A stretch of DNA of 64,000 bases from Opitutales bacterium UBA5694. GTDB lineage: Bacteria > Verrucomicrobiota > Verrucomicrobiia > Opitutales > Opitutaceae. The translations under genes and the position numbers were made by a program. The stretch lies in the NCBI GenBank assembly GCA_002420185.1, contig DIHO01000013.1, positions 1 to 64,000 of the forward strand. Reading direction: 5' to 3'. The notes under the pieces were generated by a model. The model worked only from the letters and a program-made list of their open reading frames with translations. It ran no database searches and was not told the DNA's origin. Positions 46,000 to 54,848 of this stretch are shown piece by piece. Each line of letters begins with the position of its first letter. Positions within the stretch are counted from its first letter, which is position 1.

Positions 46000-48138
46000 T
46001 TAGCTCTGTTTTTCCCAGACAGTGACTTGAACGATGTTGTGATCGTAAGACCGTCTGTGCTTGCGCAGTACTTGCTGAATGTCGAATGGCTTATCGATTT
46101 GTTTAAAATGAGGGGAGAGGATCGACTGCAGGCTGTCGAGGGTTGTGGTGTTTTCACCATTAACCTTGAAGCCGCCTAGCCATTGGTCTCTATCTGTCCG
46201 TTCGTTCTTCCAGTCGTAATTAGAAGCGATAATCAAAATGCCGCCGGCATTGAGACGATTATGGACTGAATCAAGAAACTTTTTCGGGTTGTATGCCTTC
46301 TCTAAAGAAGTATCCACTAAGATGAGGTCGTAACCAGTAAACAGATTTTTCATGTTGGAAATATCCGCTTGCATGAATTCAACATTTTCTCGTGAACGAT
46401 CAAGGCCGAGTTCCTGAAGATTTTTCTGATGGAAAGAGACGATTTCGCCTTCCTCGGGAAGCGTATATTGGGTGTACCCTTTTTCCTTGAGGTCGACGCC
46501 GATTCTTATCATGCGAGCGGAGAAGTCGGTTGCGGTAACGCTCTCGAATTCGACGCCAAGTTCAAAAGCCGTTCGACCCGTTTTGCAACCGATGTTTAGA
46601 GCCCTTTTCTTTTTGCGGCCCTGAACGTGATTGAGAGCGACCTGGGCCAGTTTTTCAGGATAGTTCTCAACGTTGAAATATTCAGAGCCGTAATGAAGCT
46701 CACAAAAGTTGATAACCTCAGGATCCGTTTCGTAACTGTCGTCCGGAATTTCCACCGGTGTATCCGATAAAATATAGCGAAAGCCCGCATGTTGATAGAA
46801 ATGGCGTCGGAAGGCGTAGCGTGAGTCCCGGATAATTTCGTTACCCGTAGATATCCACGAACCTCCTTTTATCAGGTTGTGTTTCGTATCAAATGTTGGG
46901 GTGGAGAAGTCGTCATAGAGAGGGTGGACCTCGAATCCTGGAAAACCGCGGATGGGGGTTTCGGTATGCTGCCAAACGTTGCCAAGGACATCGTAAAAGC
47001 CTTTGCCAAATGAGTAGCGGTCCACAGGAACCGACGATGCGGCGTCCTCCAAGTTGAGGTTGCCAGGTGCTTTTTCCCATTCTGGGGCATCTGGAGTTTC
47101 CGTGTAGTCGAGGATACGGTACCACTCTTCCTCTGTCGGAAGCCTAGTAGGCTCGCCGGTTGTCGAAGTCTTCCAATTACAGAACGCTTTTGCCTCAAGG
47201 TAGTTAGTTTCGGCGGGCCATGACCATGGCATTTCTATTTCTTCGAGCATGGCCCGAAAACGATATGAGCCGTTTGCCTGTGGCACCCAGAACAATGGAC
47301 AAGTCGGCTCCTTAAACTGGACCCAACTCCAGCCTTCGGGAGTCCAGTAATCCTCATTTTGGTAGCCGCCGGCTTCGACGAACTCTAAAAATTCTTGGTT
47401 GGAAACGAGGAACTTTGACGCTTTGAATTCACCAATCTGGGCAGTGAATTGCCCATACTCGTTATCCCATCCATATAAACTGTCATCTCTAGACTTGCCA
47501 AGTTTAACTACCCCTCCAGAAACGGTTAGTAACTCGTTTTGCGGTGCCTCGCCCTCGATTTCGTCGCAAATTTGCCAGGCAGCATTCGTCGCATCGAGCA
47601 ATTCAGCCGGAAGCTGGCGGATGAGCACCGAACTGGTTTCGAGGTGAATGCGCTCATGCTCAATCCCCATCATAATGACCCAGTATAGGCTGTCCCAGTC
47701 CACGGGGAGGGTTAGGGGAGTTTCGTCAATCAGGTTGTCGATGACCGTGCGAATTTGATTTCGGTACTCGCTCACCTCCTCGATCGCTGGCCAATCATAG
47801 TGAGCCTCGTTCAAGTCGTCCCACGACATTTCATCAACTCCAATTGCGAAAGTGGACTCGAACTTCGGATTGACTCGCTGGGTGAGAAATTTGCCAAGAA
47901 GTAGCTTGTTCAGGAAAAAGGTCGCTGTGTGACCGTAGTAAAAAATCAAGGGATGTCGTAGGGGGTCCGCACGACGGTAGAATGCCTCGTCGCTAGCCAA
48001 TGTTTGGAAAAGAATTTCGTAGGCGTCGTAGGTTTCATGGAAGTACTGCCGAATTTCTTCTCGCTTCGCTTCTGGGTCTCCCTCTTTGAGAAGAACGGTT
48101 AAGGGTTTGCGAAGTTCGTTGGTAGTCATGTTTGACAT
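46000..48138 (-). CDS. ovoA: Ovothiol synthase: 5-histidylcysteine sulfoxide synthase fused to 4-mercaptohistidine N1-methyltransferase
   Basis: 712 residues, the full OvoA length. Domains: DinB-like bundle (about 30-200) with iron ligands His70 (YYGHTATF), His161 and His165 (GIEHERIHLETS); FGE-sulfatase-like domain (about 205-470; PVSYR-type region TRLPTEEEWYRILDY, DVLGNVWQHTETPI); and a SAM methyltransferase (about 520-712; ALNIGCKTGRTAFELG, ATDFSARMI). The first two join cysteine to histidine with oxygen, the last methylates the thiol-histidine. The three-domain layout separates it from ergothioneine EgtB. Ovothiol is a redox-active antioxidant best known from marine animals and bacteria. 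It stands alone. Confidence 0.92.
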   Translation of the reverse strand: MSNMTTNELRKPLTVLLKEGDPEAKREEIRQYFHETYDAYEILFQTLASDEAFYRRADPLRHPLIFYYGHTATFFLNKLLLGKFLTQRVNPKFESTFAIGVDEMSWDDLNEAHYDWPAIEEVSEYRNQIRTVIDNLIDETPLTLPVDWDSLYWVIMMGIEHERIHLETSSVLIRQLPAELLDATNAAWQICDEIEGEAPQNELLTVSGGVVKLGKSRDDSLYGWDNEYGQFTAQIGEFKASKFLVSNQEFLEFVEAGGYQNEDYWTPEGWSWVQFKEPTCPLFWVPQANGSYRFRAMLEEIEMPWSWPAETNYLEAKAFCNWKTSTTGEPTRLPTEEEWYRILDYTETPDAPEWEKAPGNLNLEDAASSVPVDRYSFGKGFYDVLGNVWQHTETPIRGFPGFEVHPLYDDFSTPTFDTKHNLIKGGSWISTGNEIIRDSRYAFRRHFYQHAGFRYILSDTPVEIPDDSYETDPEVINFCELHYGSEYFNVENYPEKLAQVALNHVQGRKKKRALNIGCKTGRTAFELGVEFESVTATDFSARMIRIGVDLKEKGYTQYTLPEEGEIVSFHQKNLQELGLDRSRENVEFMQADISNMKNLFTGYDLILVDTSLEKAYNPKKFLDSVHNRLNAGGILIIASNYDWKNERTDRDQWLGGFKVNGENTTTLDSLQSILSPHFKQIDKPFDIQQVLRKHRRSYDHNIVQVTVWEKQS

Positions 48139-48627
48139 TAGTAATTAGTGTTAGTTGAATTCAGAGGTTTCTGTCAGGGTGAATTTCCGAATTAGAGAAA
48201 GTTAATTTAGGGAACTATCGTGGCAACGAGAAATTCGCCGTTTCTGTGAAAGGGTATATTTTGGAAAGGATTTTTCGTACTTGTAACCGCAGGGTGTTGA
48301 TTAGCGTTTGTGCAATGAAGAGTTGATGGAAGCAGTTACGGATAGAAGTTTGGAACTAATGCGATCGGGAGTGAAAACCTCCCTAGGCAATGATTTCTCG
48401 TTGGGTATTACCCTTATGGTGTGGGGTATCGATTCCAGATCTGACAGTACGGGTAGTGATTGCTGCGGGAATGCGTCATGATGCTAGCGACATTAGCGGT
48501 AGATTTTGGAAAAACCCGTATTCTATCGGGTTCAAATAAAAGCGGCTGCGGTGAATCAGTTTCGCTCGCCAATTCGAAAAATGCATCCAAGCTACAATGC
48601 GACTATAAATCGGAGTTGGTGCACTTT
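48139..48627. other. Divergent intergenic region between ovoA and the sigma-factor gene
   Basis: No gene is supported. An open frame continues upstream of the preferred sigma-factor start (from 48460), but its 56 residues lack family character. A 6-bp inverted repeat AACCCG/CGGGTT lies at 48513-48532 without a T-run. Promoters for both genes should lie here. Confidence 0.4.
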
Positions 48628-49227
48628 ATGCGTGATTATAGTGCTTCAGAAGATGAAGACCTTGTGAGGGCCTCGCTCGATGGTAACTTAAATGCTTTCG
48701 ATGAGGTCGTTCGGCGTCACCAGTCAATGATCACTCGTTGTCTTTATCGGTTTTGTCCCTATCAGGCAGACTTGGAAGACCTCGTGCAGGAAACATTTGT
48801 TAAAGCCTTTCGTAAGCTGGAGTCATGGCAGGCGACGGCCCCCTTCGAGAATTGGCTTAGGAAGATAGCGTACAACACGGGCTACGACTACTTTCGGAAA
48901 AATTCGCGCAACCCTGCTTCAATATCGGTCAATCACTCTGAAGAAACCAATTACGTGTTGGAGACGCTTTCTGAGGGTATCGATCAGAGGTGTTCGTACG
49001 AAATGACGGAGCAAGCTCAGAAAGTCCTGGCCCTTCTGAACAGCGAGGAGCGTCTTCTCATGACGCTTCAGTACCTCGAAGAGTTACCTTTGGCGGAAAT
49101 CGCCGCCCAAATGGGCTGGGGTTTGTCGAAAACTAAGGTGAAGAGCTTCCGCGCCCGAAAGAAACTAAAAAAATTATTGATAAATAATGGAATCGCACAG
49201 GAAACAAACCGGTCCCACCTGGGATGA
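48628..49227 (+). CDS. ECF-family RNA polymerase sigma factor
   Basis: 199 residues from ATG 48628, which gives the usual length. Region 2 (about 8-95) has DEDLVRASLDGNLNAFDEVV and the -10 binding text DLEDLVQETFVKAFRKLESW. Region 4 (about 130-190) has LPLAEIAAQMGWGLSKTKVK and a basic end RARKKLKKLL. The gene overlaps the next one (49187) by 41 bases, the layout of a sigma factor with its anti-sigma factor. A surface-stress signal is likely from the third gene of the cassette. Confidence 0.92.
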   Translation: MRDYSASEDEDLVRASLDGNLNAFDEVVRRHQSMITRCLYRFCPYQADLEDLVQETFVKAFRKLESWQATAPFENWLRKIAYNTGYDYFRKNSRNPASISVNHSEETNYVLETLSEGIDQRCSYEMTEQAQKVLALLNSEERLLMTLQYLEELPLAEIAAQMGWGLSKTKVKSFRARKKLKKLLINNGIAQETNRSHLG

Positions 49228-49546
49228 AATAATAAAGAGGAGTCGCGAGGAAATTCATCCGGAAATAGATGTGCGTCCACATGTTTGGGCACGCGTTGAG
49301 GGTGAGCTGAGTTTACCGGCAAAGGCTCTTACGGGTTCTGCTGTCGGTATGCTGGACGGCGTTATTGAACTGTTTTCGAAACCGTTTGCCCGCATTTCTT
49401 TGGGAGCCTGCCTCGGGCTCTCCGCTACATTGGCAATTACGACTACATCCACGGTTGAGGTCACGGAGCTCACAGGAAATGAAATAGAAGTTGTGGAGAA
49501 TTTCGATGAGGCACTGGCTAGAGTAGACTGGACGGAGTACCTATGA
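49187..49546 (+). CDS. Putative anti-sigma factor, single-pass membrane protein
   Basis: 119 residues. A short cytoplasmic head (about 1-65) is followed by one hydrophobic helix (about 69-88, ARISLGACLGLSATLAITTT) and a small acidic tail. No zinc-binding HxxxCxxC motif is present, so the assignment rests on position: it overlaps the ECF gene by 41 bases and the next gene by 4. It would hold the sigma factor at the inner membrane. Confidence 0.65.
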   Translation: MESHRKQTGPTWDEIIKRSREEIHPEIDVRPHVWARVEGELSLPAKALTGSAVGMLDGVIELFSKPFARISLGACLGLSATLAITTTSTVEVTELTGNEIEVVENFDEALARVDWTEYL

Positions 49547-50070
49547 GCGAAAAAAGCAAATTTAGTGCATTGGTTATTCTGGCCGTCGTTTTTACGATCG
49601 GTGGTTTGTTTGGCGTCGGCGGTACTGTCGCTTATTTAAAGCAGACCCGTGGTAATCGAGGCGATCGTTCAGCCCACATCGAACGTTCACCTCGCGACAT
49701 TTACCGTGTTCAAGTGGACCGCATGATGGAACGCTTGGAAAAGTCGCTCTCGTTGACTGAGATCCAAGTGCCTCTGGTCCGAGCAGAGGTCACGAAATTC
49801 GGGGATGTAATGCTTGAGGTCCACGAATCAATGCGTCAGCGCTTCCATGGTTTGATTGAGGAGCGATCCCATGCGATCGAAAGGCATTTGAACGAGGAAC
49901 AGCTAGCAGCTTTCCGCGAAGATCGGAAAAAGCATCGAGACCGAGAGAAGGCCATTCGAGAGTGGAGAAAAAACGGAGGTAAGGATGGAGCAATGCTTGA
50001 TTTGATATGGAAGCCGGGTTCAAGTTCTAGTGCCAGCAGGGAACGGACTTGTCGGGAAGTCACCTGTTAG
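49543..50070 (+). CDS. Spy/CpxP-like periplasmic sensor or chaperone
   Basis: 175 residues. An N-terminal helix (about 8-30, ALVILAVVFTIGGLFGVGGT) anchors a charged helical domain with RMMERLEKSLSLTEIQVPLV and HLNEEQLAAFREDRKKHRDR, the layout of Spy/CpxP and zinc-resistance-associated proteins. These bind misfolded proteins or metals in the periplasm. Four bases overlap with the preceding gene. Together the three genes form a likely envelope-stress switch. The last residues contain two Cys (RTCREVTC). Confidence 0.75.
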   Translation: MSEKSKFSALVILAVVFTIGGLFGVGGTVAYLKQTRGNRGDRSAHIERSPRDIYRVQVDRMMERLEKSLSLTEIQVPLVRAEVTKFGDVMLEVHESMRQRFHGLIEERSHAIERHLNEEQLAAFREDRKKHRDREKAIREWRKNGGKDGAMLDLIWKPGSSSSASRERTCREVTC

Positions 50071-50124
50071 CAGATTGCCACAATATCGCACTGAATACTA
50101 GTCGATGGCCTTCTCTTGAGTGGG

Positions 50125-50580
50125 CTATCCGTTTTCGTCGATTTTAGGGATTGCGTTGTCGGTCTTCAAGATTGTAACCGGGAGCTTAGTTTTGATTGTT
50201 ACTTTTTGCTCTTTTTGGAACTTGGTGCTGACGGCTTCGCACGCTTCGCCAATACTCTTGACCGGATACTTTCGTCCCTTTTTCGATATATTGTATTCAT
50301 AAGCACTACGCTTAATACGCTCGATGGCCGTACCCGGATTGTCGTCCTCGGGAATTTGCACAACCCATCCCACGTAGTCCTCGTCGGGAACAGTTCCTCT
50401 TGGATCGCTCAGGACGATTATAAACTGCTTTTTAATCACCGGTTCGCGCTGGGCCTTTTCCTCGTCCGCCAAGACTTGGGCCATGTGCGTAATATCGCTC
50501 ATCACTCTGGATATCGTTTCCTGATCCAGATCGTTGCTTTTTAGAGCTTCAGCGATGACTTCTATAGGAATCTTAGACAT
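50125..50580 (-). CDS. Conserved-looking hypothetical protein
   Basis: 151 residues, soluble. The first half is helical (IPIEVIAEALKSNDLDQETI); the middle reads FIIVLSDPRGTVPDEDYVGW and VVQIPEDDNPGTAIERIKRS, with alternating strands; the end is Lys-rich. No signal peptide or motif is recognisable. I do not know the family. Regular amino-acid composition and a clean 152-codon frame support a real gene. It is convergent with the sigma-factor cassette and divergent from the Nudix gene. Confidence 0.65.
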   Translation of the reverse strand: MSKIPIEVIAEALKSNDLDQETISRVMSDITHMAQVLADEEKAQREPVIKKQFIIVLSDPRGTVPDEDYVGWVVQIPEDDNPGTAIERIKRSAYEYNISKKGRKYPVKSIGEACEAVSTKFQKEQKVTIKTKLPVTILKTDNAIPKIDENG

Positions 50581-50669
50581 AGAGAAAAATCTGATAAACA
50601 GGCTGGTAATTTTGCCTGAGCGAATGTGATATCTTGCTTATCCAGTAAGCTCTCGGCGAATCAAATTTC

Positions 50670-51191
50670 ATGCAAGAAGATATTTTCGACATCGTAGATG
50701 AATTCGATAACGTGATCGGTCAGCGACCGAGAAGTGAAGTCCACACTGTTGGGTTACGACACCGTGCGGTACATATACTCATTTTTAATGACGAGAACGA
50801 AGTCTTCTTGCAAAAGCGTTCTGCCAATAAGGATACTTGGCCAGGGGCTTGGGATGGATCGTGCACGGGACATGTGGATACAGGTGAAGCGTATCGGGAA
50901 GCGGCTTACCGAGAACTCATGGAAGAACTTGGATGGCAGCCCAACAACGAACTGGAGTTTCTTTTCAAGCTGAATCCTTGCGAAGAAACCGGCCAGGAGT
51001 TTATCGAGGTGTATCGGGTGAAAGGTAGTGGTCCCTTCCGACTAAATATTGAGGAAATTGAGGTCGGTGAATGGGTGGATTTGTATAATCTGATCCAGAG
51101 GGTCGGGTCAACTCCCCAGCGGTTTACCAGTTCCTTTCGCCTCGTTCTCGAACGATTGCGGGCGGAGGCTTTGATCAGGGTAAACGGGTGA
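50670..51191 (+). CDS. Nudix hydrolase
   Basis: 173 residues. The Nudix box GHVDTGEAYREAAYRELMEE (residues 67-86, then LGW) matches G-x5-E-x7-R-E-x2-E-E-x-G exactly. The N-terminus DIVDEFDNVIGQRPRSEVHT and the text HILIFNDENEVFLQKRSANK are typical of the YfcD/isopentenyl-diphosphate-isomerase-like subgroup. It hydrolyses a nucleoside-diphosphate-linked compound; the substrate is unknown. An isomerase role is less likely, because the usual extra catalytic Cys context is absent. Confidence 0.9.
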   Translation: MQEDIFDIVDEFDNVIGQRPRSEVHTVGLRHRAVHILIFNDENEVFLQKRSANKDTWPGAWDGSCTGHVDTGEAYREAAYRELMEELGWQPNNELEFLFKLNPCEETGQEFIEVYRVKGSGPFRLNIEEIEVGEWVDLYNLIQRVGSTPQRFTSSFRLVLERLRAEALIRVNG

Positions 51192-51211
51192 CTAGCCGCT
51201 CAGGAATTCTG

Positions 51212-51941
51212 ATGGTGATCGCCCATCGATGGTATCTGCGGTCGCTTTTGAAAACACTCTGGCCGCTTTCAGGCTGGGGTGGCAATTGTGGGCAGATTGT
51301 GCTGAGTGCGATGCCCATTTAGCAACTGACGTTTAAGTGGTCTGTATACACGATGAAGATTCGAAAAGGGTTTCAAAACAAAACCGAGTCGTCGCTACTA
51401 CAGTCTGGATGATCTGGGGGCTTGGATATTAGTTGATGGAAAGGCAAGAAATGAGCAGGCGAGCCTATTCCGCTGCTCGATGAGGAAGCGGTGCAAGCAA
51501 AGCTGTTCTCATTGATTTGGGTTGTTGAAATCAAGTACGGACCGGAAATTGTGAAGCCACTTCTCGATGCGATAGATGCGGGCGGTCATGATTGGAGATT
51601 TGTCATCGTAATCTCTTTAATTCAAGAGTCTTTGACTGAATTGAAGGCACAAAGGCCCAGTGTTGACGCCTACTGGCCGTCGTATCTAAAAGAACAGCCC
51701 GACGGCAGTTTCAGGCCTTCGATTGTGGAGATTATTGTAGCTACGGAATCGCTACAGCTAAAAGGGTTGGCGGCCAATCGGGAAGAGGCGTTTCTGCTGA
51801 ACTGGTTTCAGCTTTAAAGGATGGGGTGTGGAACTAAATGTCTGGACTGTAGACGTACCCAAAGAGGCACGCCGCATGCGAGACGTCAGAGTAAACTCAG
51901 TTACGACGAACAATCCCGGATTAATCCTGGAGGATCTATGA
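51212..51941 (+). pseudogene. Decayed glycerophosphodiester phosphodiesterase
   Basis: Pieces in three frames line up with a GDPD (UgpQ-type) barrel: MVIAHR at 51212, then FENTLAAFRLGWQLWADCAE and a TAA, VVCIHDEDSKRVSKQNRVVA in the same frame, YSLDDLGAWILVDGKA in another, GEPIPLLDEEAVQAKLFSLI with VVEIKYGPEIVKPLLDAIDA from about 51450 to 51817, and lastly ELNVWTVDVPKEARRMRDVR with TTNNPGLILEDL ending at TGA 51939-51941. The catalytic His-Arg and HD are present, but the ExD acid after TLAAF is altered. At least four frameshifts plus a stop disable it. The piece at 51491-51817 alone can look like a hypothetical gene. Confidence 0.85.
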
Positions 51942-52195
51942 ATCATTTTGGCGATGGCTTGTTTGCGACCCTTTGAATTTTTGAAGGAAGGGCAACGCGT
52001 AGCGAAATGCCTGCTAGCTGTATCCTCCCATTTTGGGACGCCCAGAGGCCGATGACCCACCTATTAACTACAGCTATCGTTCCTTTCACTGCGCTCCGCC
52101 GACAAGCTCATACTCCTTCAGGCGAGAGCTATCACTTCAAAAAGGCGATTCTCAAGTAGGTAAACAGCGCAGGGTTTTCGCACCCTCGTATTGCC

Positions 52196-53743
52196 TCAGC
52201 TCTCATTGGAGAGGCAGTACAGATGGGTGTGGCTTCGGATGAACATTTGATCGCCAACGATAACAGGTGAGGCATCGATGGGGTCGTCGAGTGAGTTTAC
52301 AGAAACAATTTCAAATGTATCCGAATCCTTGATAACGACCGTGGCCCCCTCTTTTCCTGCGATATAGATATGTCCGTTTGCAGCAATGGGCGAGGCGTAC
52401 ACGCCACGTATGCCTTCCAGCGACTCGTCTTGGTACAGCACCTCGCCTGTTGAGGCGTTAAAGCAGGTGAAGTAGGCATCATTGCCCTTGTTCATGTAAA
52501 GACGGTTCTTCGACAGTACGGGCGATGCGACATAAGGTGCACTGTGAGCGGCGCTCCAAATAATATTGTCCGTTCCTGAAACGTCTCCTTTGGAGGACAG
52601 CTTAATCGCCTGGACAGCTCGGCCTTGGTATCCGCTGGCTACGTACACGATGCCCTCACCAATTACGGGAGTGGGAATGACGTTACTGGTGAGCCCGCTA
52701 GCTTCCCAGATTATATCTCCATTTTCAGGATTGTAGGCACGTGTTTTATTCGATCCCGCAATGATAGCCTGTTGAGTGCCATCGACCTCGACGATCACGG
52801 GAGTGGTCCAGGACGTTCGCTCGTCTCTCTCTTTCCGCCATACCTCTTCGCCTGTGCCCTTGTCGAGAGCGACGATGTAAGACTGGTCCTCTTGGTCCCA
52901 TGTAATGAGGAGGTGGTTCCCCGCGAGTGCCGGCTGAACTGCTTCTCCGAATCCCCCTCTAGATCGGATGTCTCCTAGATCAGTTTCCCATACTTTAACA
53001 CCGTCAAGGCTGTAGCAGTAGATACCTCTTGAGCCGAAGGAAACCCAAAGATGCTCGCCGTTGGTAACGGGAGAGGCAGAAGCAAATCCGTTAGTAACGT
53101 GATGGCCCTCATGAGGGATCTGAGAACTAGTCGTTCTGCTCCACCGTAATTCTCCGGAATGGCGATCAATGGCCATTACATTGAACTCATGCTCCTGTTG
53201 AGGCGTAGGGTGACCGCCTCCACGTGGTCCACCACGATTGGGTCTCCCACCTCCTGCACGGCGTTCAGTTTGACCTCTTCCGCTACCGCCAAAACTGGCT
53301 CGCATTGCCTTGCGCTCTCCATCATTGAGTTGGCCGTCCCCGTCCTTATCAAATCGTTTCAAGATTTCCTCTCGATTGAATCCGCCTCCGCCACCGGGTC
53401 CACGCTGACCGGGTCCTCCCGCGGGTGGCTGATCGCTGTTGACTTGTGCGGGATTAGGAGAGGTCGCCTCTCGTTTGGAAATTGCAGTAACGAGGAAGAT
53501 CTGGTTCTTCCAAATTATAGGTGTCGCCAGGCCGGATCCCGGAATTTTGGTTTTCCACTTCACATTTTCGGTTTCGCTCCAATTGATCGGTGGTTTGGCC
53601 CCCTCAACCACTCCGTTCAGAGAAGTTCCTCTCCAATTGGGCCAAGAGTCATTGGCGGCTGCAAAAGAAGTTGTCACAAAAGCAAGTGTGGAAACGAGTG
53701 TGGTGATAGATCTCTGGGTAGATAGTCGGGGAAGTGTGTTCAT
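52196..53743 (-). CDS. PQQ-like beta-propeller protein with inserted EF-hand segment
   Basis: 515 residues. A signal peptide (1-30) precedes NDSWPNWRGTSLNGV. Propeller blades carry IDRHSGELRWSRTT, LDKGTGEEVWRKERD and YNPENGDIIWEASG, the W-type motifs of quinoprotein-like (BamB/PQQ) folds. Residues 101-180 form a Gly/Arg-rich insertion with one EF-hand, FDKDGDGQLNDGE (131-143). No cytochrome motif is present. Proteins of this kind are abundant in Verrucomicrobiota and Planctomycetota; their role is unknown. The insertion interrupts the first sheet, so it should project from the propeller. Confidence 0.88.
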   Translation of the reverse strand: MNTLPRLSTQRSITTLVSTLAFVTTSFAAANDSWPNWRGTSLNGVVEGAKPPINWSETENVKWKTKIPGSGLATPIIWKNQIFLVTAISKREATSPNPAQVNSDQPPAGGPGQRGPGGGGGFNREEILKRFDKDGDGQLNDGERKAMRASFGGSGRGQTERRAGGGRPNRGGPRGGGHPTPQQEHEFNVMAIDRHSGELRWSRTTSSQIPHEGHHVTNGFASASPVTNGEHLWVSFGSRGIYCYSLDGVKVWETDLGDIRSRGGFGEAVQPALAGNHLLITWDQEDQSYIVALDKGTGEEVWRKERDERTSWTTPVIVEVDGTQQAIIAGSNKTRAYNPENGDIIWEASGLTSNVIPTPVIGEGIVYVASGYQGRAVQAIKLSSKGDVSGTDNIIWSAAHSAPYVASPVLSKNRLYMNKGNDAYFTCFNASTGEVLYQDESLEGIRGVYASPIAANGHIYIAGKEGATVVIKDSDTFEIVSVNSLDDPIDASPVIVGDQMFIRSHTHLYCLSNES

Positions 53744-54021
53744 GGTGGGTCGTAAATTGAGCGTTTAGCAGGAAAACGTAGGAAAAGTGGTTCTAGTTTC
53801 AAAGAAATCTACTTTCGCTCCGTTCGGTTCTCTCTGGAATGAATCAAGGTAGCGGTTTTCGAAACAATCGGCTTAGAATGCATTCGAAGTGAATTACATG
53901 ACTAGAACAAAGAAGTACATTAAAAGTTGGAGACACTCGCACCATATTTTCGAAACATTACCTTAATTATGAATTTCCCCCAATAGACATCTTCCATGGC
54001 TCAGCCGATTTACTGGCTTTC
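53744..54021. other. Intergenic region before the sulfatase relic
   Basis: AT-rich, no gene visible. It would have contained divergent promoters for the propeller gene and the now-dead sulfatase. Confidence 0.35.
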
Positions 54022-54822
54022 GCTCTGCTCCTTTTTGTTAAGGCTGAGGATCGTACCAATATTATCCTAATGATGGTGGATGATCTCGGTTACGCCCATT
54101 TCGGTTGCTATGCGAGTGAGATTGAGACGCCACACATAGATTTTTTGACAAATCAGGGTTTTCGATTCTCCCAATTTTATAATACCGCTAAATGCTACTC
54201 GTCGCGAATCTGTTTGTTGACCGGTCTCTACACCTACCAAGCTAGAAAGCAGACATTGGAGCACTCGGTCACTGTAGCCGAGGTGCTTTGTGATTCGAGA
54301 TACGCTACATCGATGACCGGCAAATGGCACTTGAACGACCAGCCGACTAACCACGGATCCCAGCAATATTTCAGTCACTTGTTGGGCGAGATGACTTTCC
54401 TAAAGGAGATGACACGTTTCGGATAAACGGGAAAGTTTGGAACGACCTCAACGATGACTTTTACATGACGGATCCGAATATCGATTACGCAATAGAGTAT
54501 ATCAATAACTCAGTTTGAATGGGAAACCGTTTTCCACTACATCATGTTCAACGCTCCCCAGTATCTGCTTCAGGCACCGAAGAAGGATATTGAAAAGTAT
54601 CTCGGTCGCTACGATGCGGGTTGGGAAGTCCTCCGAGAGGAGGGTTTCGAAAAACAGAAGGGGTTGGGGATGTTCCCTAAGGAGATGCAGCCATCCGAAC
54701 TGCTTCATAGCATTAAATCTTGGGATTAACTTGGCGGAAAGGAGCGAGAAATGGAAAGCTTTGGCATGGCTGCTTTTACCGCTATGGTCGGTCGCGGCAG
54801 AAGGCCGCTCCGTAGATTAAAT
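54022..54822 (+). pseudogene. Decayed sulfatase
   Basis: The leader ends in LLAFALLLFVKAEDRTN and the enzyme begins NIILMMVDDLGYAHFGCYAS with an intact metal-binding DD. The formylglycine site CYSSR is preserved (NTAKCYSSRICLLTGLYTYQ), as is GKWHLN. After about 54425 frames change repeatedly: INGKVWNDLNDDFYMTD with NIDYAIEYINNSV and a TGA, then FHYIMFNAPQYLLQAPKKDI, DIEKYLGRYDAGWEVLREEG to a TAA at 54727-54729, and EMESFGMAAFTAMVGR. These match successive conserved segments of large arylsulfatases. The C-terminal half is missing. Confidence 0.88.
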
Positions 54823-54848
54823 TGTAGAAAAGAGAGAAAAGACTCCTC

